NCBI GenBank assembly: GCA_946807835.1
Contig: OX327702.1
Location: 16,368,001 to 16,432,000 of the forward strand
Source: Ailanthus altissimus
Lineage: Eukaryota > Streptophyta > Magnoliopsida > Sapindales > Simaroubaceae
DNA length: 64,000 nucleotides
Direction: 5' to 3'
Shown: one piece after another, positions 24,271 through 35,326 of the stretch
Numbering within the stretch: position 1 is the first letter of the stretch
Layout of the letters: the number at the start of each line of letters is the position of its first letter
The notes under the pieces: generated by a model
Told to the model about the DNA's origin: nothing
What the model saw: the letters and a program-made list of their open reading frames with translations, nothing else
Database searches by the model: none
Position numbers and translations under genes: made by a program

Positions 24271-25646
24271 TGATAAGGCGTAATTGTATAAACTATTTTA
24301 TCTTCCTAACTTGATATTTGTTCAATTTATCTCAATAATTGGGCTATTTATGCGTATTAATGTTGTTTTATAGGTTGAAGCATTATCGGAGCAAAAATAC
24401 CGGAAAACAGACGCAAATCGGAGCATTAGAGATAAAAATACGAAAGGAGGCACTGTTTGCTACAGTAATACTGTAGCTACAATACTTCTACAGTACCACT
24501 GTAGCAACAGTGCAGCGCCGCAGCGCTGGATTTCAGCGCCGCGGCGCCAATTGCAGAAAGTGAGCGCCGCGGCATTGAATCGCAGCGCCGCGGCGCTGAA
24601 TTCTGGGCACTTCTTTGGGGCATTTTTGTCCTCTTTTTGCAACCCTACCTATATAAACACCCATTGTTTAGCCAAAGAGGGAAGAGGAGCAAAAGGGGCA
24701 GTTGAGAGCACGAAAATAAACACTTCATTTGGGTCTTGGAAGCAAGAATCAACAACAAGAGGCAAAAATCAAGGGGAAGAAGAAGAATTTCTGCATTTTG
24801 GAGGAAGAACATCACCATTGCATCAAGGGAAATTTCTTCTTCTCTTCAAATTCGTATTTGTTGTTGATTCCAACATGTATAATGATGTTGTTAGATGCTC
24901 TAAACTTATATTTTCAATTATGAACTAAGTTTTATTGCTAGGATTACAATGTGAACTCAATATGTAGCTTGGATTGATTATTTTCCCTTATTTATCATAT
25001 TGGTATGGAATTGTTCAATTTGTTCTATGCTAAATGCTTCTAATTACATGAAAATGTATTAGATTGATTAGGGAACCTTAAGGAACTTGACAAAGGAAAT
25101 TTTGTGTTGGCCATGGATAAATTGATGTATGATCATGGTGTAAAAGCATGAGTTTCATATGAGATAGACATATACTCATAGGCATATATGACCATTTAGA
25201 GAATTTGAACTTAATGAATCTTATTTCAATTTGATTATCATAGACATATAGATAGTTAATTGAATGAGATATACTCACTTGACCTGCAAAAGAGGCTTGT
25301 GAGGATATTAGAGTTCTTGGTTGACATTCATATTGATAGTTCTAAGGGGAGTAGTTGGATTCAAGTGAAGTATTGAGGGATTATTGTAATCCTAGGCATC
25401 TGAGTATTTGTGCTATCACAATTGTTCTCCTTGCTCAATTCTTGTAATTATTATTATTTCTTGTTTAGTTAGTTTAGATATTAAAACCATTAAATTGCCA
25501 ATAGCTTTAATAAGAATAGGAGAACATAATTTTAGTACTTAGCAAGTAATAACAATTCCCCGTGGGATCGACACTCTACTTATCACTTTATTACTTGTTG
25601 CGATACGTGCACTTGCGTTAGTTTGTGTTATAGAAATCACACAACA
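24271..25646 (+). mobile_element. Solo gypsy-like LTR, plus orientation, TSD GTAGT
   Basis: The 1376-bp segment starts TGATAAGGCG and ends ATCACACAACA. It is flanked by GTAGT at 24266-24270 and 25647-25651, and splits the copia RNase H remnant so exactly that the host frame can be followed across it. Four GCGCCGCGGCGC-like palindromes lie at 24512-24606, and the TATA box TATATAAAC starts at 24650. The GGATCGACACTCTACT block lies near the 3' end. The 125-codon frame at 24551-24928 lies in R/U5 and is not supported as a gene. Confidence 0.9.
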
Positions 25647-26179
25647 GTAGTCAAACATATCCTAAGGTACCTTAAGGGTACAAAGGATAAGTTTCTCAAA
25701 TATGGAGTAAGTAACTTACAAATAAGAATACGCACAAAGTCAGACTTCTAGTTTGACCTAGATGATAGAAAGTCTACATCTGAGAATGTACTCATTCTCA
25801 TTAGTACTAAATGAGTTGGAGATGCACCAAACTAGGGCTCACTGCTAATTTATTTAAAGCGCAGCAAAAGCAGCAGTGAGGATTCGTAGGTTTATCGTTG
25901 GTCTTGGAAGAATTCCAAGATAGATGGATCCTATCCCATAAGTTTACAACAAAACTAAGCTGTTGTATAGGCCGATGTGCCAAGAGAACACAAGTACTCT
26001 AATTATGCTTAGAAGAGTCTCACATGATTAAAGGGATCTTGGCTGAAGAAGATGTGATTATTTATAGAAGTTTTTTATAACTAATTTAGCGGACCCACTA
26101 TCTAAAGCTCATGACTCTAAAAGTGTTTATGATACACGTGGAGTTGATATGTATGAGATGCCATCAGGAATGGCACTAG

Positions 26180-26193
26180 AGCAAGTGGGAGAT
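26180..26193 (+). other. Polypurine tract of the old copia element
   Basis: GCAAGTGGGAGAT immediately precedes the 3' LTR start TGTTAGGGG. Confidence 0.75.
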
Positions 26194-28164
26194 TGTTAGG
26201 GGCGGTGCTTACGTGCCATCCCTGAATGTACATATACTTGTGTATTTATACAAGTGTACATTCCCATTAAATTGCTAATACCCATTTATATAATACTATG
26301 CATGTAACGTTACAGACATTGTACGATCTGAAGGTGTACGATCTGAAGGAGTTCAGATCAAATCTAAAGGAGTTTAGATAAGGGCTCATAGTTAGCCATA
26401 ATGAGAAATATAAATGCTAAATACTAGCACAGTTAAGTGTTAGCTGGTTATAATACTTAACAGATCTAAGAGTTGGAGCCATGTCTATAATGGGATATAA
26501 ACCTGAAAATATACTAGTAACTAAATAGTTGCAAGAGTTGTAATCGGGTGCTAGAAAATGCTAGTTGTGCAAGTATGTTCTCGAATAATTGTCCCTGATC
26601 TATTTCTGCCGATGCGGGTCTGTCGATTGATACCTTTATTTATAGATCAGCATATGTCGTACCTATAGGGTATAGATGGTCATTTCTAGCCAACCGTGAG
26701 TTTGGAGCTCGTATTGACATATAGGTATCCAGTTAAGACTAGATATGGGACTGACTCACGAGTACCTCTGATAGACATCCTATATAAGCCGTCAACGGAG
26801 GGTCCTCTCGAGTTGAGTAGTATATGTGGTCCTTTAACCTGAGTGCCAAGGTAGGCTTATAAGTGATCCACCATACTTTGGTTCCACACATGTCACAGAC
26901 TTTTCATGGTGTGACCGCTGGGTGTCGCTAGGTATGGTCTGATGCTTATAGAGTCCGGTGTGTATATATATATGGGATCCATCAGCTCGTATAGGAAGTT
27001 AGATATCCAGATGCTTTAAGACTGTATCTCAAAAAATCTTGTGGCCACAAGTATCAATCCTGGGAAAGAGTTCCGTCAGGGTAGAACAATATGGCAAAAA
27101 AGTTTGCACATATTGTTCAGTGAGATACGAGTCTAGAGATAAGATATGGATGAGTACTAGGGGATTTAACGGTGATAATCAATATCCCCACACATCCAGA
27201 ATATCATGAGGGAAGGACTATACATATGCGTTATAACCACAGCTTGCATAGTTTAACGTGCTGATTTATAATATCCGTGACGTGTACATAGGGATAGGAT
27301 CTAAGGAGTCCCGCAATATGGAGTGTACTCATTATGCACTATGTGAGTTAAATATTCAGCACTATTATGGGAATGCGTGTGTGTCTATATTTAAGAGTTA
27401 AATATAATAATTAGTTAATAATTGTTATGTACTAATTGTATAATGACATGTGGCACATTGTAGACCATCGGTTGAGTTTACCCAAGTGTGGAATTTAGTG
27501 GGACCCACTAGGGGTATGCTTGGTAACTATTTATGAGGGGTAAAATGATCATTACATACTTTGATTATTTAATGGTTAAATAATTAACATATCTCTTTTA
27601 TTATATTATATAATATATTATTATTTATATATATAAAGAGAAAGAGAGAGAAAGTGTGTGTGAGTGCTGGTGGCCGAGAGAAAGAAAAAGAGAAATGGAG
27701 AAAGAAGAAGAAAGGAAGAAGAAAAAAAGATTAGGGAAAAATGAAACTGTTTCATTTTTCTCTATGCTTCCAATTGAAGCAATGGTAGATTGCTTCCAAT
27801 TTTCAATTTCTTATCTTTTTGGAGAAAATGATATAAACACACACCCAGCTATTTTGGGGATTAAGAGTTTATCTCGTGCTGGATACATGGCTGCTGTTCT
27901 AGATCACCAAACCCACCGTGTTGGTGACTAGAGCTACCCGCGAGGTGGTCTCTATGTGGACTCCGAGAAAATACGTGTATAACGTTATACGTTAAGGTGA
28001 GTTCTCAACTTTTTTAATATATTAATGTGATTAATATATTTATTTATTATGTTTATTGTATATTTCACGCTTCCGCAGCATATAAATTCGTATATGATAC
28101 GTATTTTAGGCAATAGACACAATTGCGCATGCACACACCCACGTGTATTATATCTATGACAACA
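26194..28164 (+). repeat. 3' LTR of the old copia element
   Basis: It starts TGTTAGGGGC and ends ATGACAACA. It is about 200 bp shorter than the 5' LTR. A short duplication of GTACGATCTGAAGG (26322-26350) is present only in this copy. Confidence 0.85.
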
Positions 28165-28900
28165 AAAAACTCCTTTCATAGATCCCTCTACATTGCCTTC
28201 CTTATCAGAGAAATAGAAGACCTCATCTATCTTATCAACTATGTGATAAACCTTTGGTGTAAGTGGTGTTGTAGTTCTTAGGTCAATTTGAGTGGAATTT
28301 TCAGTTTGGGTAGGATTTTTAGTATGAGTGGAGACTTTAGTTTGGGTAGTATTGAATGTATGTGTAGGATTGTCAATTTAAATAGCAACTTCAATTTAGA
28401 TGGGGACTTTAGTTTAAGTGGGGACTTCAGTTTAGATGAGGACTTCAGTTTGGATGGGGATTTCAATTTAGGTTAGATTTTAATGAGCATCAATTGCATT
28501 TGGGTGGGCTTAGTTGTTGGGACTAGATTGGGTGGTGCATGACAATGGTTGACGATTAAGGAACTGACTCTCTGTGTCATCTACCTTCTTACCTAGTTCT
28601 AAAGTACTGGGTTTTGGTGGCCCAAGTAATGGAATATGGACAACATCTAATGGTACTGCATCTATATTTAACCCGATGCTTGTAACCCCTCTAGATAAAT
28701 ATAACTCAAATATTAACTCTATATTAGTGTCATCCTCTATTTTTAACCAACCCTTAAACAAAGGTAAAAGATCTTGTGCCTTATATTTCTACCTATGATG
28801 AACTATTCTATTCGTAGCACCTTTCATAACTTCATTTAACAAACACACTCTGTTAAACTCATGAGGACCAACATTATCTAAAAATATAGTCTTGCTAAAA
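28165..28900 (-). pseudogene. MULE transposase, N-terminal part, broken
   Basis: On the minus strand 28510-28761 encodes FKGWLKIEDDTNIELIFELY and a following segment. Upstream (28800-28890) it reads DNVGPHEFNRVCLLNE and downstream (28165-28275) VYHIVDKIDEVFYFSDKEGN. The order (globular start, repetitive linker, acidic segment) and the position just inside the right TIR fit the N-terminal region of a MULE transposase; the assignment rests mainly on context. The copia insertion separates it from the C-terminal part at 11640-15080. There is a stop at the end of the 28800 segment. Confidence 0.55.
28282..28476. repeat. 18-bp coding minisatellite in the MULE transposase
   Basis: Variants of GGGGACTTCAGTTTAGAT occur about ten times. 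On the minus strand they encode a Lys/Leu/Ser/Pro hexapeptide repeat (KLKSPS, KLKSPL). Low-complexity linkers of this sort can expand freely, and no function is implied. Confidence 0.75.
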
Positions 28901-29837
28901 ATAATGATAGAAAAATCAAATAGCACCAGAAATGAATTTAAAAATTAAAGAGGTTTAAGTTTTATAACTTCATATAACAAAAACAAAAAGCCATACAATA
29001 ACAATCCAAACACATTGAAAGCAATCATCATTTGAGCAAGTTAAATTACATACATATACGTGCAATTTAACAAATAGGGAACATATAAAGACAAAAACAA
29101 AAACTCATAATAAAACTACCCATATCCAAAAAAATTTACCTATATGCAGAAATGATTTCACATATAGAAAATATGTACAGATAATTTCATATACAGGGAA
29201 CATGTACAAACAATTTCACATATAGAGAACATGTACGAACAATTTCACACATATTAACATATTAGTGTAGTAATATACCTACATGCAAATGAATTTACAA
29301 ACACGTAAATAAAATTTAAATGAAAGGGAATACAATGTTGTAATATACCCACATGCAAAGTAAGCACCATCAACCTTGATGAATGAACACATTATACCCA
29401 AAAATTTTGATACCCAAAACTTGAAAGAAAACAAATAATAACTAAAATATTTAGTACAAACCCAACAATGCTAAAAAAAAACCATAATAAAAACCAAAAC
29501 AAATTAACAGTACTAAAATCTAAGTTGAAACACTTTACCTAACAATCCCATCATCTCTTTCTTGTTTACAGTCCAGTCATCTCTTTCACAGTGTATCTTT
29601 TAAGGCATATGATGAATGATCGTTGTTTGGTTTTCCAATGGAAATTCTTTTGTTTTCAAAATGCTTCGTAGATAACCAATCGCAAAGAAAGTGGTAGTTG
29701 AGGATTGGGCATGTTTGGTAACATAGAAAAAAGGGTGTTTGAAAGATGATTTAGCCCTGTTTGGTTATAATTACAAGACACGTTCCATTTTGAGGTGTTT
29801 GTTTAATAAACCAAGCTGAATTACTTTGTTGTCGTTA
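28901..29837. other. AT-rich MULE subterminal DNA with a 29-bp repeat
   Basis: No coding remnant was recognised. A short tandem repeat of TTTCACATATAGAGAACATG type begins at 29156, 29184, 29214 and 29243 (period about 29 bp). Confidence 0.55.
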
Positions 29838-29972
29838 ATTTAGTAGAAGATTCTCTAATGGAAGGACATTGGTGAAATTTTTTAAAAGGTTTAGATATTT
29901 TTGATGGAATCTAAAACTTGTGAGTATTTTTAAAATTAGGCATTACCTCAAGAGTATTCATGATAATATCTC
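29838..29972 (-). repeat. MULE right terminal inverted repeat
   Basis: On the minus strand it reads GAGATATTATCATGAATACT, then ATACTCACAAGTTTTAG and ATCAAAAATATCTAAACC, matching the left TIR in order. The TTTTATAAAT target copy follows at 29973-29982. Confidence 0.8.
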
Positions 29973-30000
29973 TTTTATAAATTATGTGAAAAAACTTTAA

Positions 30001-30653
30001 AAAGTGTCATTTGGATTTGAAGTGTTTTCCTGCCAAAAGACTCTTTTCCTTCTTGTGTAACAAGCATTTTCTATTCTTCTTCTTTAATTCATATGTTGAA
30101 CTCTACATTATGAAAGACTTCAAAACATAATAAAAAATTCAAACTTCTTTTTCCTAGAATTCAAAGGATTCTTCTAATCCTTTTTTTCATGCTAAAATAG
30201 ACTCATAATTAAAAAAGAAAACAGTTTTAGAAAACAAGAAAAAGAGTGTGAAATAGATTTTATATATAAGAATCTTAGTTATAGGTCTTCAATCAACTCA
30301 ATTCTTATCCATTCTTTTAGGTAGAAAGAGAAAGAAAAAGAGAGACAGAGAGAGGCAGAGTGGAGTGAGAAAATTTCCTAGAGAGAGAAAATTCTCTACA
30401 AAGAAATAGTATGTATTGAGAGAGTAGATGTATTTGTAATTATATTTACTATATGAAGTTTATATATAGTACAATACTAAGCTTGTTGTTCAAATCAATG
30501 AGTGAATGTAGATCTATGAGAACCGAAGCACTATAAATCTCTAGGTTTTATTTTCAATTTTTGTTTTTACTGTATTTTGGTATTAATTCTTAGATTTTGA
30601 GTCTTGCGTTAGAGTACAAATTTTCAAAAATAGTATCAAAGTACAAATTTCCA
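30001..30653 (+). mobile_element. Probable 5' LTR of a decayed copia element
   Basis: This stretch ends just before a PBS and includes a TATATATA stretch near 30455 and a GA-rich tract at 30320-30380, as in a U3/R region. The left border of the LTR could not be fixed and no second copy was found. The assignment rests on the PBS and gag that follow. Confidence 0.5.
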
Positions 30654-30657
30654 ATAA

Positions 30658-30668
30658 TGGTATCAGAG
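30658..30668 (+). other. Primer binding site, initiator tRNA-Met
   Basis: TGGTATCAGAG lies a few bases after a CCA that may be the LTR end. Confidence 0.65.
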
Positions 30669-30727
30669 TTAAATGTATAAAAGATTAAAAAAAGAATTAA
30701 GGGTAAATTACCAAGAACCTAAAGAAT

Positions 30728-33700
30728 GGTAACCACTAATTTTAAGGTGAAAAAGTTTAATAGGTAGAGAGATTTTAGTCTTTGACAAAACAAAATAGAA
30801 GCCTTGCTAGTTCAATGAAAGGCTATTATTGTTGGGTGTTTATCATAGAGTGTATGATTATACGAGTGTATGCGTAATTTTAAAAAATTACTATATGCAC
30901 AGCGGAAGCATGTTACAAAATACACCCATTTTAACAAATTCAACATATATCACATATATGCATAAGTATAACAATTATACAATTATGAACATGATGAACA
31001 ACATATATCACATATATGAACAAGTATAACAATTATACAAATATAAACATGATGAACAATATTGTATTATAACACATAATGTAAAATACTCACCTAATGA
31101 AGGTAGCTTTACAAATTCTTCAAGTTCTTCAATAATCCATGTGAAGAGCTCACCTTGAAGTATATGTTGAACAATTCTAGTCCATAACTTTTAGTGGGAT
31201 TAAGGAGTTAGAATGGTAGCTTAGTGTTTAAAATTTTCAGCACTTGTATTCAAACTCTTTTGAATACAATTTTTGTTTCTTAAATGGAGATGGTAAATAT
31301 TTTCTATACAACTCTTGTATTAATTAAAAATCTTTAACATACAACTCTTGTATATTAATCTTAGAAACAATTTCTACATGATAATTATTTTGAACAACTC
31401 TTTGCAAAATAATTATCTTTTTCTCCATTTACATATCATTCATTTTGGCCATCCATTAAAGAAGGAGATGAAGAGAAGTTTGTTTATTTTTTCAACACTT
31501 GAAAGAACAAAATCCAAAACTCTCTCTTACCTCTCTTCCTTGCCATTGCCAAATTCTTCTCCCAAAAATTGAATGAATGAATGAAATCAATTGTTTTGCC
31601 AAAATTCATTTTGTTTATTCAACACTTTGATTAAATAAAATAAACAAAATTAAGTGCTCCACCAATTTTATTGTTGGTCTCCCATTTAGAATTAATTAAA
31701 CCAAGCACTAGAATAATGGTCACCAAAATTAATCTTTACCTAACAATTATAATTACTTTAATTATAATGGGTAATTAAATGGCCAACATCTAGGCCACTC
31801 ATTGTATTAAAATACAATGCCATGATCTATATATATTATAATATTATCTAATAATATAATAATAATATATGATTTAATTATTCAAAACAATTTTGAATAA
31901 TTACTTTTTACCTTACTAATTTTTTACTACCATGGTTAAATGGTAAAAAGGTAAAATCAAATCATGAAACAAATTTTGTCATTTGTCAATATTCTATTAA
32001 TTAACAACCCTTGTTAATTAATTAAGTGATGTACTTAACAATTAAGTCTTGACAAATGTATAATCCGAGGGATCCCTAAACAATCATTCTCTTTTACTGA
32101 AATTTATTGGATCGAACTATTCAATCCAATCCGCTACCCCAGTGCACAACGAGTATACTTCATATTGTGAGACTCTCTAGGTCCACACCTAATTTGTCAT
32201 ATAGAGCTCCTCCATACGTCCGTGAACAATGTCCCACACACACATTACGGATATTACAAATTAGCATGTTAGACCATACAAGTTGAGGTTATTACATATT
32301 CGTATAATCCTTCCATCATTTATATCCTTGAAGAGCAGAGATATAGATCATCACCGTCAAATCTCTATTTGCTCAACCACGAACTTATCTCCAGATTTAT
32401 ATTTCATAAAATAATATCCACAAACACTTTTGTGATATTGTTTATTCCTCTGGAATATCTTTTCCGAGGTTTATGCTTGCGACCACAAGACTTTCTGAAA
32501 TACAATCTCAGAGCATTAGGATATACAACCCACTCATATGAGCTGATGGATCCCATATCTACGCACACCGAACTCCATGAGCATCGGACCATACCCAGCG
32601 ACACCTAGCGGTCAGACCATGAAAGGTTTCTGACATGTGTGGAACCAAAGCATGGTGGATCACTCACAAGCTCACCGTGGCGCTCAGGTCAAAGGACCAC
32701 AAATACTACTCAACTCGGAAGACCTTCCATTGACGGCTTTATGAGATGTCTATTGGATGTCTTCGTGAGTCTGTTCAATATCCAGTCCTTACTGAATACC
32801 TACATCTTTATACGAGCTTCCTTCTAAGCTCATGGTTTGCTAAGACTAACCATCTGGACCATCCAGATATAGACATACACTAATCTATAATAATGGGTTT
32901 CACCGATAGACCCGCATCGGTGAAATTAGATCAGGAACATTATGTTTGAGAACATACTTGCATAATGACATTTCTTAGCACCATCTGCAACTCATTGCAG
33001 CTATATCATTACTAATATATTCTCAGGTCATTGTCCCATTTCAGACAAGACTCTAACTCATTAGATTTGGCTAACTCTTAGTACCACTAACTCTTAGTGT
33101 TTATAACAATTAGCGTCGCTAACTCTTAGCCCTGGTCTAAACTCTTTTAGACCAAATCTGAACTCCTTCAGATCATACAATGTCTAAAACGTTACAAGCA
33201 TCTTACCATTTAATAAAAATAATATTAACGATTTTATTAGAAATAATAATTGTATAAATACAATCACTATATATTTACACATTATGGGATGGCACGTAAG
33301 CACAAATCCCAACAATTATAACCTTACTTTAGCCAAAAGATAAGAGAACTTTAGTAAGTGATAAAAATATGGTAGAGATGGAGGAAACCATGTTCAGTAC
33401 CATCATCTTATAGTTATTTGATAACTTACTGAGACAAGTCAATTAAGAGACTATAGTAAGGGAGATTTGGGGTAAGCTTAAAAGTCTATTGATTTTTAAA
33501 TCTTTATCTAGTAAAATACTTCTGAAAGAAATGTCATTTTCCTTTTGGATGGATCCCTTTAAAGGTTTAGAAGAGAATTTTGTTGAATTCAAGAATATCT
33601 GTATAAACTAGAAAAATACTAGTGAAAGAGTTAATTACGAGAATCATATTGTTATTGCCAAGTTCTTACTAGAAAATGTAGAATCAACAATTAAATATGG

Positions 33701-34740
33701 TAGAGAAAGTCTTACCCTAAAAGATTGCTTGAATCTATTAAGACTAAGGGAATAATAAATAAAAACTAAGAAGAAAGATAATGAGGAAAACATGTTTGCT
33801 AGAGGAAGACTAGAGAAAAAAAGGGAAGAAAAGTATATAAGAAACTCCAGGTCTAAGTTAAAGACTAGTGGAAGAAAGTGCTATTTTTGTGGAAAGAATG
33901 GACACTTAAAGAGAAATGCAAAAAATAAATGAAAAATTAAAAGAAAATTGGTCAAATCATGCAGATCCAACTATAGAATCTGATAAGTATGATAGTTTGA
34001 AAGTTTCATAATTTCAATGAAGGAAAATTTGAAATATTGGGTCCTAAATTCTAGATATACTTACCATATGAGTAGTAACAAAGACTGGTTTGATTCAAAT
34101 GGAAAATATGAAAGGGGCAAGTACTAATGGGGAATAATAATTCATATACAATTATTAGGATATGTACAATTCTCACAAAGTTGCATAAAAGAACAATAAG
34201 AATCCTAAAATATGTGAGACATGTTCTGAAATGAACAACAACTTGATATCTTTAGGGCTTTGGATGAATTAGAATACACTTTTATAATTGAAAATGAATA
34301 GCTGAGGAAAAGTAAGGGTTCTATGCTTATGATGAAAGGTACTAAACAAGCTAGTCTTTATATTTTACAGGAAAACACTATCATTAGATATATTGTTGCT
34401 ACTACTCATACAAGTAAAAATAAGATTGAGTTGTGGCACAAGATATTAGGCTACATAGGAAAACCAAGCTTGCTATAGCTAGGAAACCAAAGTCTCATTG
34501 GGAATGAAAATTTGGTTAGGTTGGAATTTTTTAAATACTGTACATTTATAAAATAACACTGAATTAGTTCAGCACCAGTGATTACAAGGTAGGTAAAGTT
34601 CTCGAATACATTTATACTGACTTGTGAAGGCCAATAAATATAGTAACATATGATGGTAATAGGTATTTTCTATTCTTACTTGATGATTACTAAAGGAAAG
34701 ACCATACGAAAATAAATGAGTTAAGGAGAACTCAGAATAA
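30728..34740 (+). pseudogene. Copia gag-protease-integrase remnant, split by a solo LTR
   Basis: Gag starts near 30728 (MVTTNFKVKKFN, a usual copia gag start) and runs to 30829, then resumes at 33320 after the solo LTR. A zinc knuckle, CYFCGKNGHLKRNAK, lies near 33880-33925 with the last Cys lost. A protease-like TYHMSSNKDWF lies near 34055, a pre-integrase segment near 34430, and an integrase start (YIYTDL, then NRYFLFLLDDY) near 34600-34690. Reading then breaks off; RT and RNase H were not found. This is a different copia lineage from the one at 49406, judging by gag. Confidence 0.75.
30830..33314 (-). mobile_element. Solo Ty1/copia LTR, minus orientation, TSD ATTAT
   Basis: The 2485-bp segment has perfect inverted ends TGTTGGG and CCCAACA. 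It is flanked by ATTAT at 30825-30829 and 33315-33319, and interrupts the gag remnant. It belongs to the same broad LTR family as 49406-51577. A particularly clear run of six short hairpins lies at 33050-33180. Frames at 30829-31029, 31348-31572 and 32369-32827 are LTR sequence. Confidence 0.9.
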
Positions 34741-35212
34741 GGTAGATGGATCTCATATTGAGATGGAGTTATAACTCTAAACTCTTCTTAGAAATAATAT
34801 ATAAGCTGAACTAAAAAAAGGATCCACAACCTCGAATTAATCTGAACTAATACATTATCAATAAATAGAGATTTAAGATAAAGACATAAGATATAGGCCT
34901 AAAATAGAGGTCCAAGACAAAGGCTTAAAACAAAGTTCTAAGACATAGATGAAGTCTTTTGTCTGGTGTAGTGATAGATAAAACTAATAAATATCACTAT
35001 CCTACACTTGGTATAGTTTAAGTATAAAAGTAATGTTGTAAATTGAACAAAACTCATAAGCTCTTTTTAACTATAAATAAGAGGTTTATTGGACAAGAAA
35101 TACATCATTTATTTATGTAAAATCATCATCTCTCTAATAAAATAGCTATTAATTTCCTCTCATCTCTCTCTAGCAATTTTTCTTGACTTTATGAATCATG
35201 AAGGTTTTAATC
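34741..35212. other. Unassigned, possible LTR remnant
   Basis: No coding sequence. There is an imperfect hairpin near 34978-35015 (GTGTAGTGATAG against ATCACTATCCTACAC) and a TATAAATAAGAGG box near 35075. These may belong to the LTR of another copia element, into which the chromovirus inserted, but no partner LTR was identified. Confidence 0.4.
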
Positions 35213-35303
35213 CTTTGCATGGCAACATCTATAGGTTGTTGACTGTAATTTTCTCAATAATCTTGAATTATTTAGTGAGAAGATTCATAATTCCTCAAGT
35301 TTA
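35213..35303 (+). repeat. About 92-bp duplication flanking the chromovirus, left copy
   Basis: The stretch from CTTTGCATGGCAACATCTAT to ATTCCTCAAGTTTAGA is repeated at 38895-38986 on the other side of the element. It is far longer than a 5-bp target duplication. The left copy joins a misplaced 21-bp LTR fragment (CACTTGCTAGTGCTAAGCAGC, 35306-35326). Confidence 0.85.
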
Positions 35304-35326
35304 GACACTTGCTAGTGCTAAGCAGC

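Larger units (their letters stand above)
19832..26160 (+). pseudogene. Copia gag-pol, decayed and interrupted
   Basis: Gag start remnant: MATTNQLV near 19832; most of gag is deleted. Decayed zinc knuckle (YFHYNKVGYWKSHSPK) and protease start (SSSWV then CPSHI) at 20069-20330. Protease/pre-integrase frame at 20371-20571. Integrase C-terminal signature (RYPQHNDV followed by LSDIVRL) near 20820-20900. RT near 21700-21789 and 23715-24050. RNase H from 24050 onward, continuing after the nested solo LTR to about 26160 just before the polypurine tract. Stops and frameshifts occur throughout, and both zinc knuckle cysteines are lost. Closest relative in the window is the copia at 49406-59011, whose protein it follows in order. 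Confidence 0.8.
16519..28164 (+). mobile_element. Old full-length Ty1/copia element with two nested solo LTRs
   Basis: It has a 5' LTR (16519-18689), PBS (18691-18702), leader, decayed gag-pol, polypurine tract (26180-26193) and 3' LTR (26194-28164). The two LTRs differ at roughly 8-10% of positions by eye, plus indels, so it is much older than the copia element at 49406. Solo LTRs at 21790-23714 (in RT) and 24271-25646 (in RNase H) have perfect 5-bp duplications and must be younger. It interrupts the MULE. I see no clean TSD for this copia; its left border sits in a truncated gypsy LTR. Confidence 0.85.
10293..29972. mobile_element. Mutator-like element (MULE) with nested insertions, 10-bp TSD
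   Basis: The ends form long inverted repeats (10293-10430 and 29838-29972, about 85% alike by eye). They are flanked flush by the direct repeat TTTTATAAAT at 10283-10292 and 29973-29982. TIRs over 100 bp with an 8-11 bp target duplication are typical of plant MULEs. Transposase remnants lie on the minus strand (28165-28900, 14570-15080, 11640-11690) and a GRF zinc-finger pseudogene on the plus strand (10966-11389). Removing the copia element (16519-28164), the gypsy solo LTR and the truncated gypsy LTR leaves about 4.1 kb, a normal MULE size. It is dead: the transposase lacks most of its catalytic domain. Confidence 0.8.

Noticed and set aside
24551..24928. 125-codon open frame, plus strand
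   Set aside because: It lies across the R/U5 part of a solo LTR, and its first residues come from the GC palindrome repeats. No domain is recognisable.
28278..28476. Overlapping 62-codon frames on both strands
   Set aside because: Product of an 18-bp tandem repeat; the minus frame is part of the MULE transposase remnant and not a separate gene.
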